Positions 17,893-26,416 of a stretch of 64,000 nucleotides of DNA are shown here, one piece after another. The stretch is from a bacterium (GTDB taxonomy: Bacteria > Desulfobacterota > Binatia > DP-6). Each line of letters starts with the position of its first letter. The stretch's first letter is position 1. The stretch spans positions 62,001 to 126,000 of the forward strand of contig JAHCID010000010.1 of assembly GCA_026129405.1 (NCBI GenBank), read 5' to 3'. The position numbers were made by a program, and so were the translations under genes. The notes beneath the pieces were generated by a model, which worked only from the letters and a program-made list of their open reading frames with translations, was not told the DNA's origin and did no database searches.

Positions 17893-19299
17893 GTGCCGCT
17901 CGGCGCCACGCTGCTGGCGGCGGCGTGCATCCTCCACGACATCGGCGAGAAGAGCCTCTGGTTCGACGAGGGGCTGAGCGTCTACTTCGCCCGGGCGCCG
18001 GCCGACGAGCTGTGGCGGATCGTGCGCACCCGCGAGATCAACGCCGGGCTGTACTACCTGCTCCTGCGCCTGTGGCTGCACTGCGGCGACTCCGAGGCGT
18101 GGGTGCGGGGGCTGGCGGGCGCCGCGGTGATCGCGACCGTGCCGGTCCTGTGGGGGCTCGGCCGCCGGCTCCTCGGCCGCGTGGCGGCCGGCGCGGCGGC
18201 GATCCTGTTCGCGACGCATCCGCTCGCCGTGCAGTACGGCCAGGAGGCGCGCACCTACGGCGTCGTCATGCTCGCCGTCACGCTCGCGACGCTGGCGCTG
18301 GTGCGCGGGCTCGACGGCGGTCGCCCGGCGGCCTGGGCCGCGTGGGCCGGGGCGCTCGTGGTCGGGCTCTACCTGCACTTCTTCGCGGCGCTGGTCGGCG
18401 TCGCGCACGGCGTGGCGATCCTGCTGCGCGGGCCGTCGCGCGTGCCGTGGCGGTACGTCGCTCCGGCGGCGGCGCTGATCGTCGTCGCCGCCCTGCCGCT
18501 CATCGGCTTCGTCCTCACCCAGGACGCCGGCCAGATCGACTGGCTGCGGCCGCCGACCGCGGGCGACGTGCGCTGGGTGCTGCTGGGCTTCTCGGGCTAC
18601 GGCGAGACGCTCGGCCTCGCCCTGGCGGCGCTCGCATGGCTGCTCGGCGCCGCCGGCGTCTTCTACGGCACGCGCCGGTGGGAGACGGCGCTGGTGGTCG
18701 CGTGGGCGACCCTGCCGCCGCTGCTGGCGTGGCTCGTCTCGTTCCGCAAGCCGGTGTTCCTCGATCGCTATCTCCTGGTGGCGCTGCCGGCGGCGACGCT
18801 GCTGGCCGGTGCCGGCGTCGCGCGCCTCGGCGCCTGGCCGCTGTGCGGCGCGCTGCTCGCGGCCCTGCTCGCCGTGCAGGCGCAGGGCCTGGAGCGGTTG
18901 TGGAAGCACATGCCGAAGGAGGATTGGCGCGGCGCGGCCCGCGTCATCGCCGCGGGGGCGCAGCCCGGCGACGTCTACACCTGCTGGACGGCGCCCGGCT
19001 GCGCGACGCTGGCGTACTACCTCGCCCGCCAGCCCGCCGGCGTGCGCCCGCGGCAGGTCCTGATCGTGGACGAGCTCGCCGCCGTCGGCGCGTCGCCGCC
19101 GGTGGCCGGCCGTGTCGCCGCGCTCGCGGCCGAGCCCCGGGTCTGGCTCGTCACCTCGCACGTCCGCGTCGGGCGCGCCGACCGCGGCTCGGACCTGGAC
19201 GCGCTGGAGGCGCGTCTGGGCGCGACCGGCCACGTGCGCGAGCGCCAGTGGCCGGGGCGCGGCGTGGGCGTCTCGCTGTGGAGCGCGCCGGCGCCGTGA
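17893..19299 (+). CDS. GT-C membrane glycosyltransferase (ArnT/PMT-like, GT39 type)
   Basis: A polytopic protein of about 468 residues with roughly nine hydrophobic segments. It has an early periplasmic loop KSLWFDEGLSVYFAR, the DE motif of GT-C enzymes that use lipid-linked sugars, and HPLAVQYGQEARTYGVVML, which is common in this family. The last ~110 residues are soluble. It probably glycosylates a lipid or protein at the periplasmic face. The start is uncertain: GTG is given, but a CTG at 17863 overlapping the ruvB stop would add a positively charged N-terminus (SARRAAD) that fits membrane topology better. Confidence 0.75.
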   Translation: MPLGATLLAAACILHDIGEKSLWFDEGLSVYFARAPADELWRIVRTREINAGLYYLLLRLWLHCGDSEAWVRGLAGAAVIATVPVLWGLGRRLLGRVAAGAAAILFATHPLAVQYGQEARTYGVVMLAVTLATLALVRGLDGGRPAAWAAWAGALVVGLYLHFFAALVGVAHGVAILLRGPSRVPWRYVAPAAALIVVAALPLIGFVLTQDAGQIDWLRPPTAGDVRWVLLGFSGYGETLGLALAALAWLLGAAGVFYGTRRWETALVVAWATLPPLLAWLVSFRKPVFLDRYLLVALPAATLLAGAGVARLGAWPLCGALLAALLAVQAQGLERLWKHMPKEDWRGAARVIAAGAQPGDVYTCWTAPGCATLAYYLARQPAGVRPRQVLIVDELAAVGASPPVAGRVAALAAEPRVWLVTSHVRVGRADRGSDLDALEARLGATGHVRERQWPGRGVGVSLWSAPAP

Positions 19300-19355
19300 G
19301 CGGCTCCGCGGCGGTTCGCGTCGGCTAGCACCCGTGTCGCGCGGCCCGAGCGCGA

Positions 19356-20321
19356 CTACCGACCCACGGGAGGCGGGTCGGCGAAGCGCACCGCCGCGAG
19401 CTTGCGCGTCGCGAGGACGGCGTGCACCGCGGCGATGCGGCCGTCGGCGTCGAGGTCGAGCCGGATCACGCCGCGGGGCGGGTCGCCGCGGAGCCCGGGG
19501 CCGAACTCGACGACCAGCGCGGGCAGGCCGTTCACCGTGCGGAGGGTCGTGGCGAGCGTCGCCGGCCGGCGGCGGGCGAGGCCGATGAAGAAGCGTGCGA
19601 CGCGCGTGCGGCCGACGACGATGCGCCGCGCGGCATGGAACTCGCCGGCCCCGTCGCTGATCGCGCGCACGTCGGCGGCGAGCAGCGCCTCGACCGCGGC
19701 GACGTCGCCGCGCGTGATGCCGGCGACGAACGTCACGAGGGCCACCCGGGTGGCGTCGGCGAGGTCCCGCGTGGGCGGGCGGCGGGTACGGTCGTAGGCG
19801 GCCATGCGGCGGCGGGCGCGGTGGTGCAGCACCTTCACGTTCGCTTCGCTGGTGCCGAGCGCGGCGGCGGCGGCGCGCACGGGATAATCGAACACGTCGC
19901 GGAGAAGCAGCACGGCGCGCTGCTGCGGCGTCAGCGCCTCCAGCGCGAGCAGGAACGCGAAGCCGACGCTCTCGAGCAGGTCGTAGCGGCCCTCGGTCGA
20001 CGCCGGCTCGTGCGACGGCTCGTGCACGGACGCCTCCGCCGCATCCGTCTCGACGGCTGCCGGCAGCCACGGGCCGACGTAGCGCCGCCGCCGCCGACGA
20101 CGGAGGAGATCGCGCGCCAGATTCATCGCCACCCGCACCAGCCAGGGGCGCAGCGGCCCCGCCGGGTCGCGCGGCGGGCGCTCGACGAAGCGCAGGAACG
20201 TCTCCTGCACGAGGTCGTCGGCGTCGGCGGCGACGCCGGACATGCGGTAGCACAGCGCCCAGAGGTGGCGCTCGTGCGCAGCGAATACCGCGTCCGCCGC
20301 CGCTGCCGGGGGCGCCGTCAT
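19356..20321 (-). CDS. ECF41-like RNA polymerase sigma factor with SnoaL-like regulatory domain
   Basis: A 321-residue sigma factor. Region 2 covers residues ~12-75 (LCYRMSGVAADADDLVQETF, RPWLVRVAMNLARDLLRR) and region 4 ~135-185 (LTPQQRAVLLLRDVFDYPVR, TSEANVKVLHHRARRRM). The C-terminal ~130 residues form a SnoaL-like fold with RAISDGAGEFHAARR. This matches the DGGGK-type loop of ECF41 sigma factors, where the fused domain replaces an anti-sigma factor. It overlaps the upstream FAD oxidoreductase by four bases, and ECF41 genes usually pair with such enzymes. Confidence 0.88.
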   Translation of the reverse strand: MTAPPAAAADAVFAAHERHLWALCYRMSGVAADADDLVQETFLRFVERPPRDPAGPLRPWLVRVAMNLARDLLRRRRRRRYVGPWLPAAVETDAAEASVHEPSHEPASTEGRYDLLESVGFAFLLALEALTPQQRAVLLLRDVFDYPVRAAAAALGTSEANVKVLHHRARRRMAAYDRTRRPPTRDLADATRVALVTFVAGITRGDVAAVEALLAADVRAISDGAGEFHAARRIVVGRTRVARFFIGLARRRPATLATTLRTVNGLPALVVEFGPGLRGDPPRGVIRLDLDADGRIAAVHAVLATRKLAAVRFADPPPVGR

Positions 20322-21625
20322 GCGGCGGCTGCCGCCGGGCGCAGGCGCGCCGTCACCAGAGCCGCGGCTCGCCGCGCGCTCGCCAGGCTCGCGTCCGCGA
20401 GGCAGCCCTCGGGCCCGACCCAGTCGCCGGCGACGGCGCAGTTGGCGGCGCCGGTGACCTGCGGCCCGGGACGGCCGCGGAGGCCGCCCTGCGCGGCGCG
20501 CACGAGGGCGCTGGCCGCAAGCATGCCCGGCAGGAAGCGCCGCGTGACGACCGCGGCGCGCCATCCCGGCTGGACGAGGTCGAGCGTCGCCTCGAGCGAC
20601 TGCTCGACGACCTTCGCCGGCGGCGGATCGGGCTCGAGATAGCGCATGACGTGCACGACGGCGCCGCCGGCAGGCGCGAGGCGCGCCACCGCGGTGTGCA
20701 CCGACAGGTACGACGGCGTGTCGACGCCGAGCGCGAAGACGGCGCCCGGCCGCGGCAGCGCGCGCAGCGCGACGTCGAGGCACGCGGCGCGCACGGGGAC
20801 GGCCTCCGCCGCCGCCCGGCGCACCTCGCCCTCGGGGAGAAGCGGCGCGGCGTCGGCGGCGGGCAGGGCGAGGATGGCGCTGCGGGCGGGGATCGTCGTG
20901 CCGTCGCGCAGGCGGACGGCCATGACGTCGCCGGCGGCGTCGCGCAGGAGCGCGGTCGCCGCGGCGCCGGTGCGTATCTCGACGCCGGCGCGGACGGCGG
21001 CGTCGCGCAGACCGTCGACCAGCGTCTGCCAGCCGCCGTGCAGGTAGAGGACGCCGCGGCGGAGCGCGTGCTGGAGCTGCCCGATGGCGGCGCCGGCGCT
21101 GTGGGCGTCGGGCGCGTTGGCGTAGCTGCTGACGCGCGTCAGCGCGAGCACGAGGCGGCGCACGTCGGGATGCTGCACGCTCGTCGCCACCCACTCGGCG
21201 AGCGGCCGCGCCTGCCACGGCTCGGGATCGACGCGGCCGAGGCCGGCCAGCAGGCGTGCCGTCTCGAGCTTCGCGCCGAGGCCGAAGAGGCCGGTCGTGA
21301 GCAGCGAGACGAGGCCGCCGGGGAGGGCGTGCGTGTGCCCGCGGTCGAGCGCGAAGGCCCCCGAGACGGGCGGCATGCCGCCGTCGATGGCGACGTCCAG
21401 CTCGCGCAGCAGCGTCTCGGCCGGGCCGCCGCGGTAGAGCGCGTGCGGGCCGAGGTTCAGGTGGAAGCCTTCTTCGACGCGGGTCGCGGCGCGCCCGCCG
21501 GGGGCGGGTGCCCGCTCCAGCAGCACGACGCGCGCGCCGCCGCGGGCGACCAGCGCCGCCGCCGCGAGGCCGGAAAGGCCGCCGCCGATCACCGCGCAGT
21601 CCGCGGCAGGAATGTAGTCGTCCAT
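20318..21625 (-). CDS. FAD-dependent oxidoreductase (amine oxidase/phytoene desaturase-like)
   Basis: A 435-residue flavoprotein with an N-terminal dinucleotide-binding fold, CAVIGGGLSGLAAAALVARG, followed by LLERAPAPGGRAATR and the C-terminal FAD contact CAVAGDWVGPEGCLADASLA. This layout belongs to the NAD(P)/FAD amine-oxidase, protoporphyrinogen oxidase and phytoene desaturase group. The substrate cannot be read from the sequence. The ATG has an excellent ribosome-binding site, AAGGAGGAACGACCC. The gene is co-transcribed with the ECF41-like sigma factor and preceded by a candidate ECF41 promoter, so it is probably the target of that sigma factor. Confidence 0.82.
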   Translation of the reverse strand: MDDYIPAADCAVIGGGLSGLAAAALVARGGARVVLLERAPAPGGRAATRVEEGFHLNLGPHALYRGGPAETLLRELDVAIDGGMPPVSGAFALDRGHTHALPGGLVSLLTTGLFGLGAKLETARLLAGLGRVDPEPWQARPLAEWVATSVQHPDVRRLVLALTRVSSYANAPDAHSAGAAIGQLQHALRRGVLYLHGGWQTLVDGLRDAAVRAGVEIRTGAAATALLRDAAGDVMAVRLRDGTTIPARSAILALPAADAAPLLPEGEVRRAAAEAVPVRAACLDVALRALPRPGAVFALGVDTPSYLSVHTAVARLAPAGGAVVHVMRYLEPDPPPAKVVEQSLEATLDLVQPGWRAAVVTRRFLPGMLAASALVRAAQGGLRGRPGPQVTGAANCAVAGDWVGPEGCLADASLASARRAAALVTARLRPAAAAA

Positions 21626-21650
21626 GGGTCGTTCCTCCTTCTGCCCACTC

Positions 21651-21677
21651 CACGCGCGGGGCGGTCCGGAGGTTACA
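21651..21677 (-). promoter_or_regulatory. Candidate ECF41-type promoter of the oxidoreductase-sigma operon
   Basis: On the minus strand the site reads TGTAACC, sixteen bases, CGTG. The published ECF41 promoter pattern is TGTCACA, sixteen bases, CGTC, so both elements and the spacing nearly match. It ends 25 bases before the oxidoreductase ATG. An ECF41-like sigma factor in this very operon makes autoregulation likely, but this remains inference from one site. Confidence 0.5.
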
Positions 21678-21718
21678 GGCGGCTTGCCGCGGCCCCGGGG
21701 CGCTGGCAAGCCGGAGCG

Positions 21719-21934
21719 GTGCAGGACGTCGGACGCGTGCTGATCCTGCTCGGGGTGGTCGCGATCGCGATCGGCGTCCTCCTGCTCGTCGGAGCGCGCT
21801 TCCCATGGCTCGGCCGCCTGCCGGGGGACGTCGTGGTGCAGCGGGAGCGGGGCACGTTCTACTTCCCGATCGTCACCTCGATCGTGGTGAGCCTCGTCCT
21901 GACCCTCCTCCTGAACCTGCTCTTCCGCCGCTAG
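21719..21934 (+). CDS. Small DUF2905-type membrane protein
   Basis: A 71-residue protein with two hydrophobic segments: VGRVLILLGVVAIAIGVLLL and, after the loop GRLPGDVVVQRERGTFYFP, IVTSIVVSLVLTLLLNLLF. The GRLPGD motif and the two-helix layout match the DUF2905 family, whose function is unknown. The GTG start gives the usual family length. It is transcribed away from the FAD oxidoreductase and followed by a hairpin before the ntrY-like gene. Confidence 0.8.
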   Translation: MQDVGRVLILLGVVAIAIGVLLLVGARFPWLGRLPGDVVVQRERGTFYFPIVTSIVVSLVLTLLLNLLFRR

Positions 21935-21971
21935 CGAGTCGAGTTTTCAGGTTTTACGCACAGTTACCTGC

Positions 21972-21992
21972 TCGAAGGCGCCTTGCCTTCGA
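21972..21992 (+). terminator. Hairpin between DUF2905 gene and the NtrY-type kinase
   Basis: A perfect 8-bp stem (TCGAAGGC / GCCTTCGA) with a five-base loop lies 38 bases after the DUF2905 stop and 30 bases before the kinase ATG. No U-tract follows, so it could end the upstream transcript or be a leader stem of the kinase mRNA. The 30 bases before it are unusually AT-rich for this genome (gagttttcaggttttacg). Confidence 0.4.
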
Positions 21993-22021
21993 CCCCTCGC
22001 CCCCCTATCATCGCGCGGCTC

Positions 22022-24271
22022 ATGTCGGAGTCAGCCGAGCCGGGGTCCGCCCCGGACGTGCGACGCCGCTGGCGGGAGGCGGGGATCATCCTCGCCACGG
22101 CGCTGGCCGTCATCGCGTTCGCACTGTTCGAGACCCGCCTGCCGCAGTTCGCGAGCAGCGGCTCCCTCGGCACCGACGCGATCCTCGTCCTCCTCATCAA
22201 CCTGAACCTGATCCTCCTGGTCCTCCTGGTCTTCCTGGTGGGCCGGAACCTGGTGAAGCTGTTCCTCGACCGGCGCCGGCGCATCCTCGGCTCGCACCTG
22301 CGCACGCGGCTCGTGGTGGCGTTCATCGGCATCGCGCTGCTGCCCGCGACGCTGCTCTTCCTGGTCGCGCAGGTGTTCGTCTCCAACTCGATCGAGGGCT
22401 GGTTCAACGATCAGGTCGAGAGCGCGCTCGAGGGCTCGCTCGACGTCGCGCACGCCTACTACGAGGATCTCGCCGCGAACTCGCTCGGGTTCGCACGCCA
22501 GACGGCGGCGCGGCTCGCGGGCTCGAAGCTCCTCGACCCGGGCAGCCGGCAAGCGCTGCGCCAGTTCCTCGCCGAGCGCCGCGAGGAGTACCAGGTCGAC
22601 CTCCTCGAGGTGTTCGCCGACGGCCAGCCGCTCGCACGCAGCCGCCGCCCGAAGCTGCCCGAGCGCAAGATGGGCGCCGAGCCGTGGTCGCCGCTCGTGA
22701 AGCGCGCCTTCAACGGCGAGGAGGCGACGGCGGTCGACGCGGTCGGCCAGGCCGACGTCATCCGCGCCGCCGTGCCGGTCGACGAGGGCGGGCGCATCGT
22801 CGCCGTCGTGGTGGTCGACGCCTGGGTGCCGAAGAGCGTCGTCAAGCGCCGCGAGGAGATCGACCGCTCGTTCGGCGAGTACCTGCGCCTCAAGATCCAG
22901 CGCCGCCCGATCCGCACCGCCTACACCATCACGCTCGTGCTCGTGAGCCTCGTCGTCCTCTTCTCGGCGACGTGGGTGGGGCTCTGGGTCGCACGCGGCA
23001 TCACGGTGCCCATCCAACGTCTCGCCGAAGGCACACGCGCCGTCGCCCAAGGCGACCTCGACCTCCGCATACCCGGCGAAGGCGACGACGAGCTCGGCAC
23101 GCTGGTGAAGGCGTTCAACCACATGACGGGCGACATCAAGGCGAGCCGCGCCGAGCTCGACGCCCGCCGCCGCGCGCTCGAGACCGTGCTCGCGAACATC
23201 GGCGCGGGCGTCATCGCGCTCGACCCCGCCGGCCGCGTGACCACGATCAACCGCGCCGGGCGCCAGCTGCTCGGACTCTCGCCGGGCGCCGTCATCGGCC
23301 GCCAGCTGACGAGCCTGCTCGAGGGCGACGTCCACCGCGCGCTGCGCGACGAGGTCGGGGCGCTGCTCGCGTCGGCGCCGACCAAGCACGAGCAGCAGCT
23401 CGCGCTCCGCCGCCCCGACGGCAGCGAGCTCGCGGTGCTGCTCACCGGCTCGCCGCTGGTCGACGAGGCGGGCCACACGCAGGGCCTGCTGCTCTTCCTC
23501 GAGGACGTGACGCACCTCCTGCGCGTCGAGCGCATGGAGGCGTGGCGCGAGGTCGCGCGCCGCATCGCGCACGAGATCAAGAACCCGCTGACGCCGATCC
23601 AGCTCGCCGCCCAGCGCCTGCGCCGGCGCTACGGTCCCACGCTGCGCGACGGCGGCGTCTTCGACGAGTGCACGCGCACCATCGTGCAGCAGGTGGAAGA
23701 CCTGAAGGCGCTGGTCAACGAGTTCCAGACCTTCGCGCGCATGCCGCAGGCCGAGCACACGCCCCAGGACCTGAACCGCGTCGTCGAGGACGCGCTGGTT
23801 CTGTTCCGCGAAGGCCATCCCGCCATCGACTTCGTGTGGACGCCCGACGCCGGTCTGCCGCCGATCGAGCTCGACCGCGAGGGGCTGAAGCGCGCCATCA
23901 TCAACATCCTCGACAACGCCGTCGCCGCCTGCACGGCCCGCCCCGCGACGGAGCCGGGCGAGCGCCGCCGCGTGTCGCTCCAGACCACGTACGATGCCGG
24001 GCTCGGCATCGCGCGGCTCGAGATCGCCGACGACGGCGTCGGCCTCTCGGCCGAGGCGCGCGCGCGCCTCTTCGAGCCCTACTACTCGACCAAGCCCGAC
24101 GGCACCGGCCTCGGCCTCGCGATCGTGCAGGCCATCGTGGCCGACCACAAGGGCTTCATCCGCGTCCGCGAGGACGCCCCGCAGGGGACCCGCTTCGTGA
24201 TGGAGTTCCCGGTGCGGACCGACCCCGCCCAGCTGGTGGCGCGTGCGCGCCATGGGGCATACGGGTCCTGA
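22022..24271 (+). CDS. NtrY-type membrane sensor histidine kinase
   Basis: A 749-residue kinase with the NtrY layout. Three N-terminal membrane segments (around residues 15-95) are followed by a periplasmic sensor of about 190 residues and a fourth membrane segment near 300-325. Then come a HAMP domain (ARGITVPIQRLAEGTRAVAQ), a PAS domain (VLANIGAGVIALDPAGRV), a HisKA box VARRIAHEIKNPLTPIQLAA with H517, and an ATPase domain with NILDNAVAA, ADDGVGLS and GTGLGLAIV. NtrY normally phosphorylates NtrX. Here the next gene, 14 bases away, encodes an NtrX-like receiver fused to LpxC, the probable cognate partner. Confidence 0.9.
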   Translation: MSESAEPGSAPDVRRRWREAGIILATALAVIAFALFETRLPQFASSGSLGTDAILVLLINLNLILLVLLVFLVGRNLVKLFLDRRRRILGSHLRTRLVVAFIGIALLPATLLFLVAQVFVSNSIEGWFNDQVESALEGSLDVAHAYYEDLAANSLGFARQTAARLAGSKLLDPGSRQALRQFLAERREEYQVDLLEVFADGQPLARSRRPKLPERKMGAEPWSPLVKRAFNGEEATAVDAVGQADVIRAAVPVDEGGRIVAVVVVDAWVPKSVVKRREEIDRSFGEYLRLKIQRRPIRTAYTITLVLVSLVVLFSATWVGLWVARGITVPIQRLAEGTRAVAQGDLDLRIPGEGDDELGTLVKAFNHMTGDIKASRAELDARRRALETVLANIGAGVIALDPAGRVTTINRAGRQLLGLSPGAVIGRQLTSLLEGDVHRALRDEVGALLASAPTKHEQQLALRRPDGSELAVLLTGSPLVDEAGHTQGLLLFLEDVTHLLRVERMEAWREVARRIAHEIKNPLTPIQLAAQRLRRRYGPTLRDGGVFDECTRTIVQQVEDLKALVNEFQTFARMPQAEHTPQDLNRVVEDALVLFREGHPAIDFVWTPDAGLPPIELDREGLKRAIINILDNAVAACTARPATEPGERRRVSLQTTYDAGLGIARLEIADDGVGLSAEARARLFEPYYSTKPDGTGLGLAIVQAIVADHKGFIRVREDAPQGTRFVMEFPVRTDPAQLVARARHGAYGS

Positions 24272-24285
24272 GGGAAGGAGAAACG

Positions 24286-25572
24286 ATGTCCGAGACGATC
24301 CTGGTGGTGGATGACGAGGCGAAGATCCGCCAGACGCTGCGCGGCGTGCTGACGGACGAGGGGTTCGACGTGGTGGAGGCCGACAACGGCCGCGCGGCGC
24401 TGGATGCGCTCGCGCACCAGGTGCCGCGCCTGGCGATCGTCGACATCTGGATGCCGGAGATGGACGGCGTCGAGCTGGTGCAGCGCATGCGCAGCCAGGT
24501 GCCCGAGCTGCCCATCATCGTCATCTCCGGCCACGGCACGATCGAGACCGCCGTGCGCGTCATCCAGCTGGGCGCGTTCGACTTCCTCGAGAAGCCGTTC
24601 CAGCTCGACGCGTTGCTGAAGGTCGTCGGCCGCGCGCTCGGCGGCCCGCTCGCCGAGGCGGCCGTCGCCGAGGTCGAGCCGCTCGCCGCCGCCAGCGAGC
24701 CCGCCGTGGCGCCGCCGCGGGCGCTGCCGCAGCGCACGATCGCCCGCAGCGTGGTGGTGAACGGCCAGGGGCTCCACTCGGGGGTCCGTACCGGCGTGAT
24801 CCTCCAGCCGCTGCCCCCGGGCAGCGGCATCGTCTTCGGCGCGATCACGAGCGCCGACACGGTTCCCGCGCTCGTCGACCACGTCGACTCGACCGGCTAT
24901 GCGACGACGCTCGTGCGCGGCGGCATGGTCGCGAAGACCGTCGAGCATCTGATGGCCGCGCTGCACGCGCACGGCATCACGAATCTGCTCGTGAAGATGC
25001 ACGCCGAGGTGCCGATCCTCGACGGCTCCGCCCTCGAGCTCTGCGACCTCGTCGCCGAGGGCGGTATCGTCGACCAGGACGCCACCATCGAGGAGCTCGC
25101 CGTCGACCGCCGCTACGCCGTCGGCTCCGACGACCCGAGCCAGAAGGGCATCTCCATCGAGCCTGCCGACTGCTTCGAGGTCCACTACGTCCTCGACTAC
25201 CCACAGCCCGTCGGCCGTCAGGAGTACACCTTCCGCCTGACCGGTCCCGAGGCCTTCCGCGACGAGATCGCGCCGGCGCGCACGTTCGGCTTCGTGAAGG
25301 AGATCGAGACGCTCGAGGCGATGGGTCTCGCCGCCGGCGGACGGCTCAACAACTTCATCCTGGTCGGCGACGAGGGCGTCGTGAACGCGCCGCTGCGCTT
25401 CGCCGACGAGTTCGTGCGCCACAAGATCCTCGACGTGCTCGGCGACTTCTACCTGCTCGGCCGTCCGATCCGCGGCCGCATCTCGGCGCGCCGGACGGGC
25501 CACGGCGACAACGCCGCGCTGCTGCGGATCCTGCGCGAGCGCTTCGGCCTGCCGCCGCTGCGCGGCGCGTAG
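24286..25572 (+). CDS. lpxC: Receiver domain fused to UDP-3-O-acyl-GlcNAc deacetylase (REC-LpxC)
   Basis: A 428-residue single open frame with a GGAAGGAG ribosome-binding site. Residues 4-118 are an NtrX-like receiver with D9, D10, phospho-acceptor D53 (VDIWMPEMDG), S81 and K103 (EKPF). A 30-residue Ala/Glu/Pro linker follows. Residues ~149-428 are LpxC: QRTIARSVVVNGQGLHSG, E220/H221 in TVEHLMAAL, ILDGSA, T333 in ARTFGF, H379 and D383 in VRHKILDVLGD, and H406. Spacing between these residues equals that of E. coli LpxC E78/H79, T191, H238, D242 and H265, so the deacetylase looks active. LpxC catalyses the committed step of lipid A synthesis. There is no stop or frame change between the domains. 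It sits immediately after the NtrY-type kinase. Confidence 0.93.
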   Translation: MSETILVVDDEAKIRQTLRGVLTDEGFDVVEADNGRAALDALAHQVPRLAIVDIWMPEMDGVELVQRMRSQVPELPIIVISGHGTIETAVRVIQLGAFDFLEKPFQLDALLKVVGRALGGPLAEAAVAEVEPLAAASEPAVAPPRALPQRTIARSVVVNGQGLHSGVRTGVILQPLPPGSGIVFGAITSADTVPALVDHVDSTGYATTLVRGGMVAKTVEHLMAALHAHGITNLLVKMHAEVPILDGSALELCDLVAEGGIVDQDATIEELAVDRRYAVGSDDPSQKGISIEPADCFEVHYVLDYPQPVGRQEYTFRLTGPEAFRDEIAPARTFGFVKEIETLEAMGLAAGGRLNNFILVGDEGVVNAPLRFADEFVRHKILDVLGDFYLLGRPIRGRISARRTGHGDNAALLRILRERFGLPPLRGA

Positions 25573-25576
25573 GCGG

Positions 25577-26416
25577 CTACGCCGGCGGCGGCACCAGCCG
25601 CCAGGCCACCACGTCGGCACGTCCCGCCGCGGCCCACACCGTGGCGTCGACGCGGCGGCGGACGGAGCCGACGCGCACGGTGATCGCGAGCGCGAAGTTG
25701 CGCGCGCGCGTCGTGCAGCGGGGGAGATCGTCGCAGGCGATCGGCACGGTCGCGCGGCGGGCGAGGATCTCGTCGGCGCGGGCGGCGTCGCCGAGCCAGG
25801 CGAGCAGCACCTCGCGCGGGGCCGTGTTCGGGTTGACGCCGGCCTCGCCGGCGACGGTGACGAACGGCCGCAGGCGCGCCAGCGTGCGCGCGTCGACGCC
25901 GCGCACGAGCCCGAGCTCGCCGACGCTGCGGAGCGGGGCGTTCGGCGGCGGCGTGCCGTCGCGGTAGGCTGCGCGCTCCGCGCCGTACGGGCGCGGGCGG
26001 TCGTCGGGATCGGTCCAGTCGGCGATCGCGTCGGCGAGCGCGCGGTCGAGCGCCAGGGCCTCGAGCAGGCGGGGCAGGGCGTCGGGTTCGGCGGTGCCGA
26101 GATCGAGGCGGCGGGCCTCGTCCTCGACGATGACCTCGACGCGGCCGCCGCCGAGTTCCTGCGGCGCGATCGGCTGCGCCCACGGCGCGTGGACGTCGTC
26201 GGGCTGGTCGAGCGCCGTCCAGTCCGCGAGCAGGGCGGCGGCGGTGGCGGCGGCCGAGCGCGCGAGGGCGTCGGCCTGGAGCGTCGCCAGCGCGGCACGC
26301 GTGCGGCGCTCGGCGCGCAGCGTGCCGGCGAGGACGCCGAGCGCGACCACGACCAGCGCCGCGAGCGCCGCCGTGACGGCGACCAGCGCGGCGCCGCGCT
26401 CAGCCGGGCGGGACAC
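25577..26416 (-). CDS. gspK: Type II secretion minor pseudopilin GspK
   Basis: GspK caps the T2SS pseudopilus tip with GspI and GspJ. The 279-residue protein has a short basic leader and prepilin-like hydrophobic helix (RGAALVAVTAALAALVVVAL). The GspK body has ALADAIADWTDPDDRPRPYG and a helix-hairpin-helix-like GVNPNTAPREVLLAWLGDAA, both standard GspK landmarks. The GTG start overlaps gspI by 17 bases. It is the last gene of the operon and ends four bases from the converging lpxC fusion gene. Confidence 0.88.
   Translation of the reverse strand: MSRPAERGAALVAVTAALAALVVVALGVLAGTLRAERRTRAALATLQADALARSAAATAAALLADWTALDQPDDVHAPWAQPIAPQELGGGRVEVIVEDEARRLDLGTAEPDALPRLLEALALDRALADAIADWTDPDDRPRPYGAERAAYRDGTPPPNAPLRSVGELGLVRGVDARTLARLRPFVTVAGEAGVNPNTAPREVLLAWLGDAARADEILARRATVPIACDDLPRCTTRARNFALAITVRVGSVRRRVDATVWAAAGRADVVAWRLVPPPA

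Noticed and set aside
24286-25572. Receiver-LpxC fusion as a frameshift artefact
   Set aside because: Both domains and the linker are in one continuous frame, the linker is a normal Ala/Glu/Pro linker, and no stop plus start pair is needed to explain the domains.
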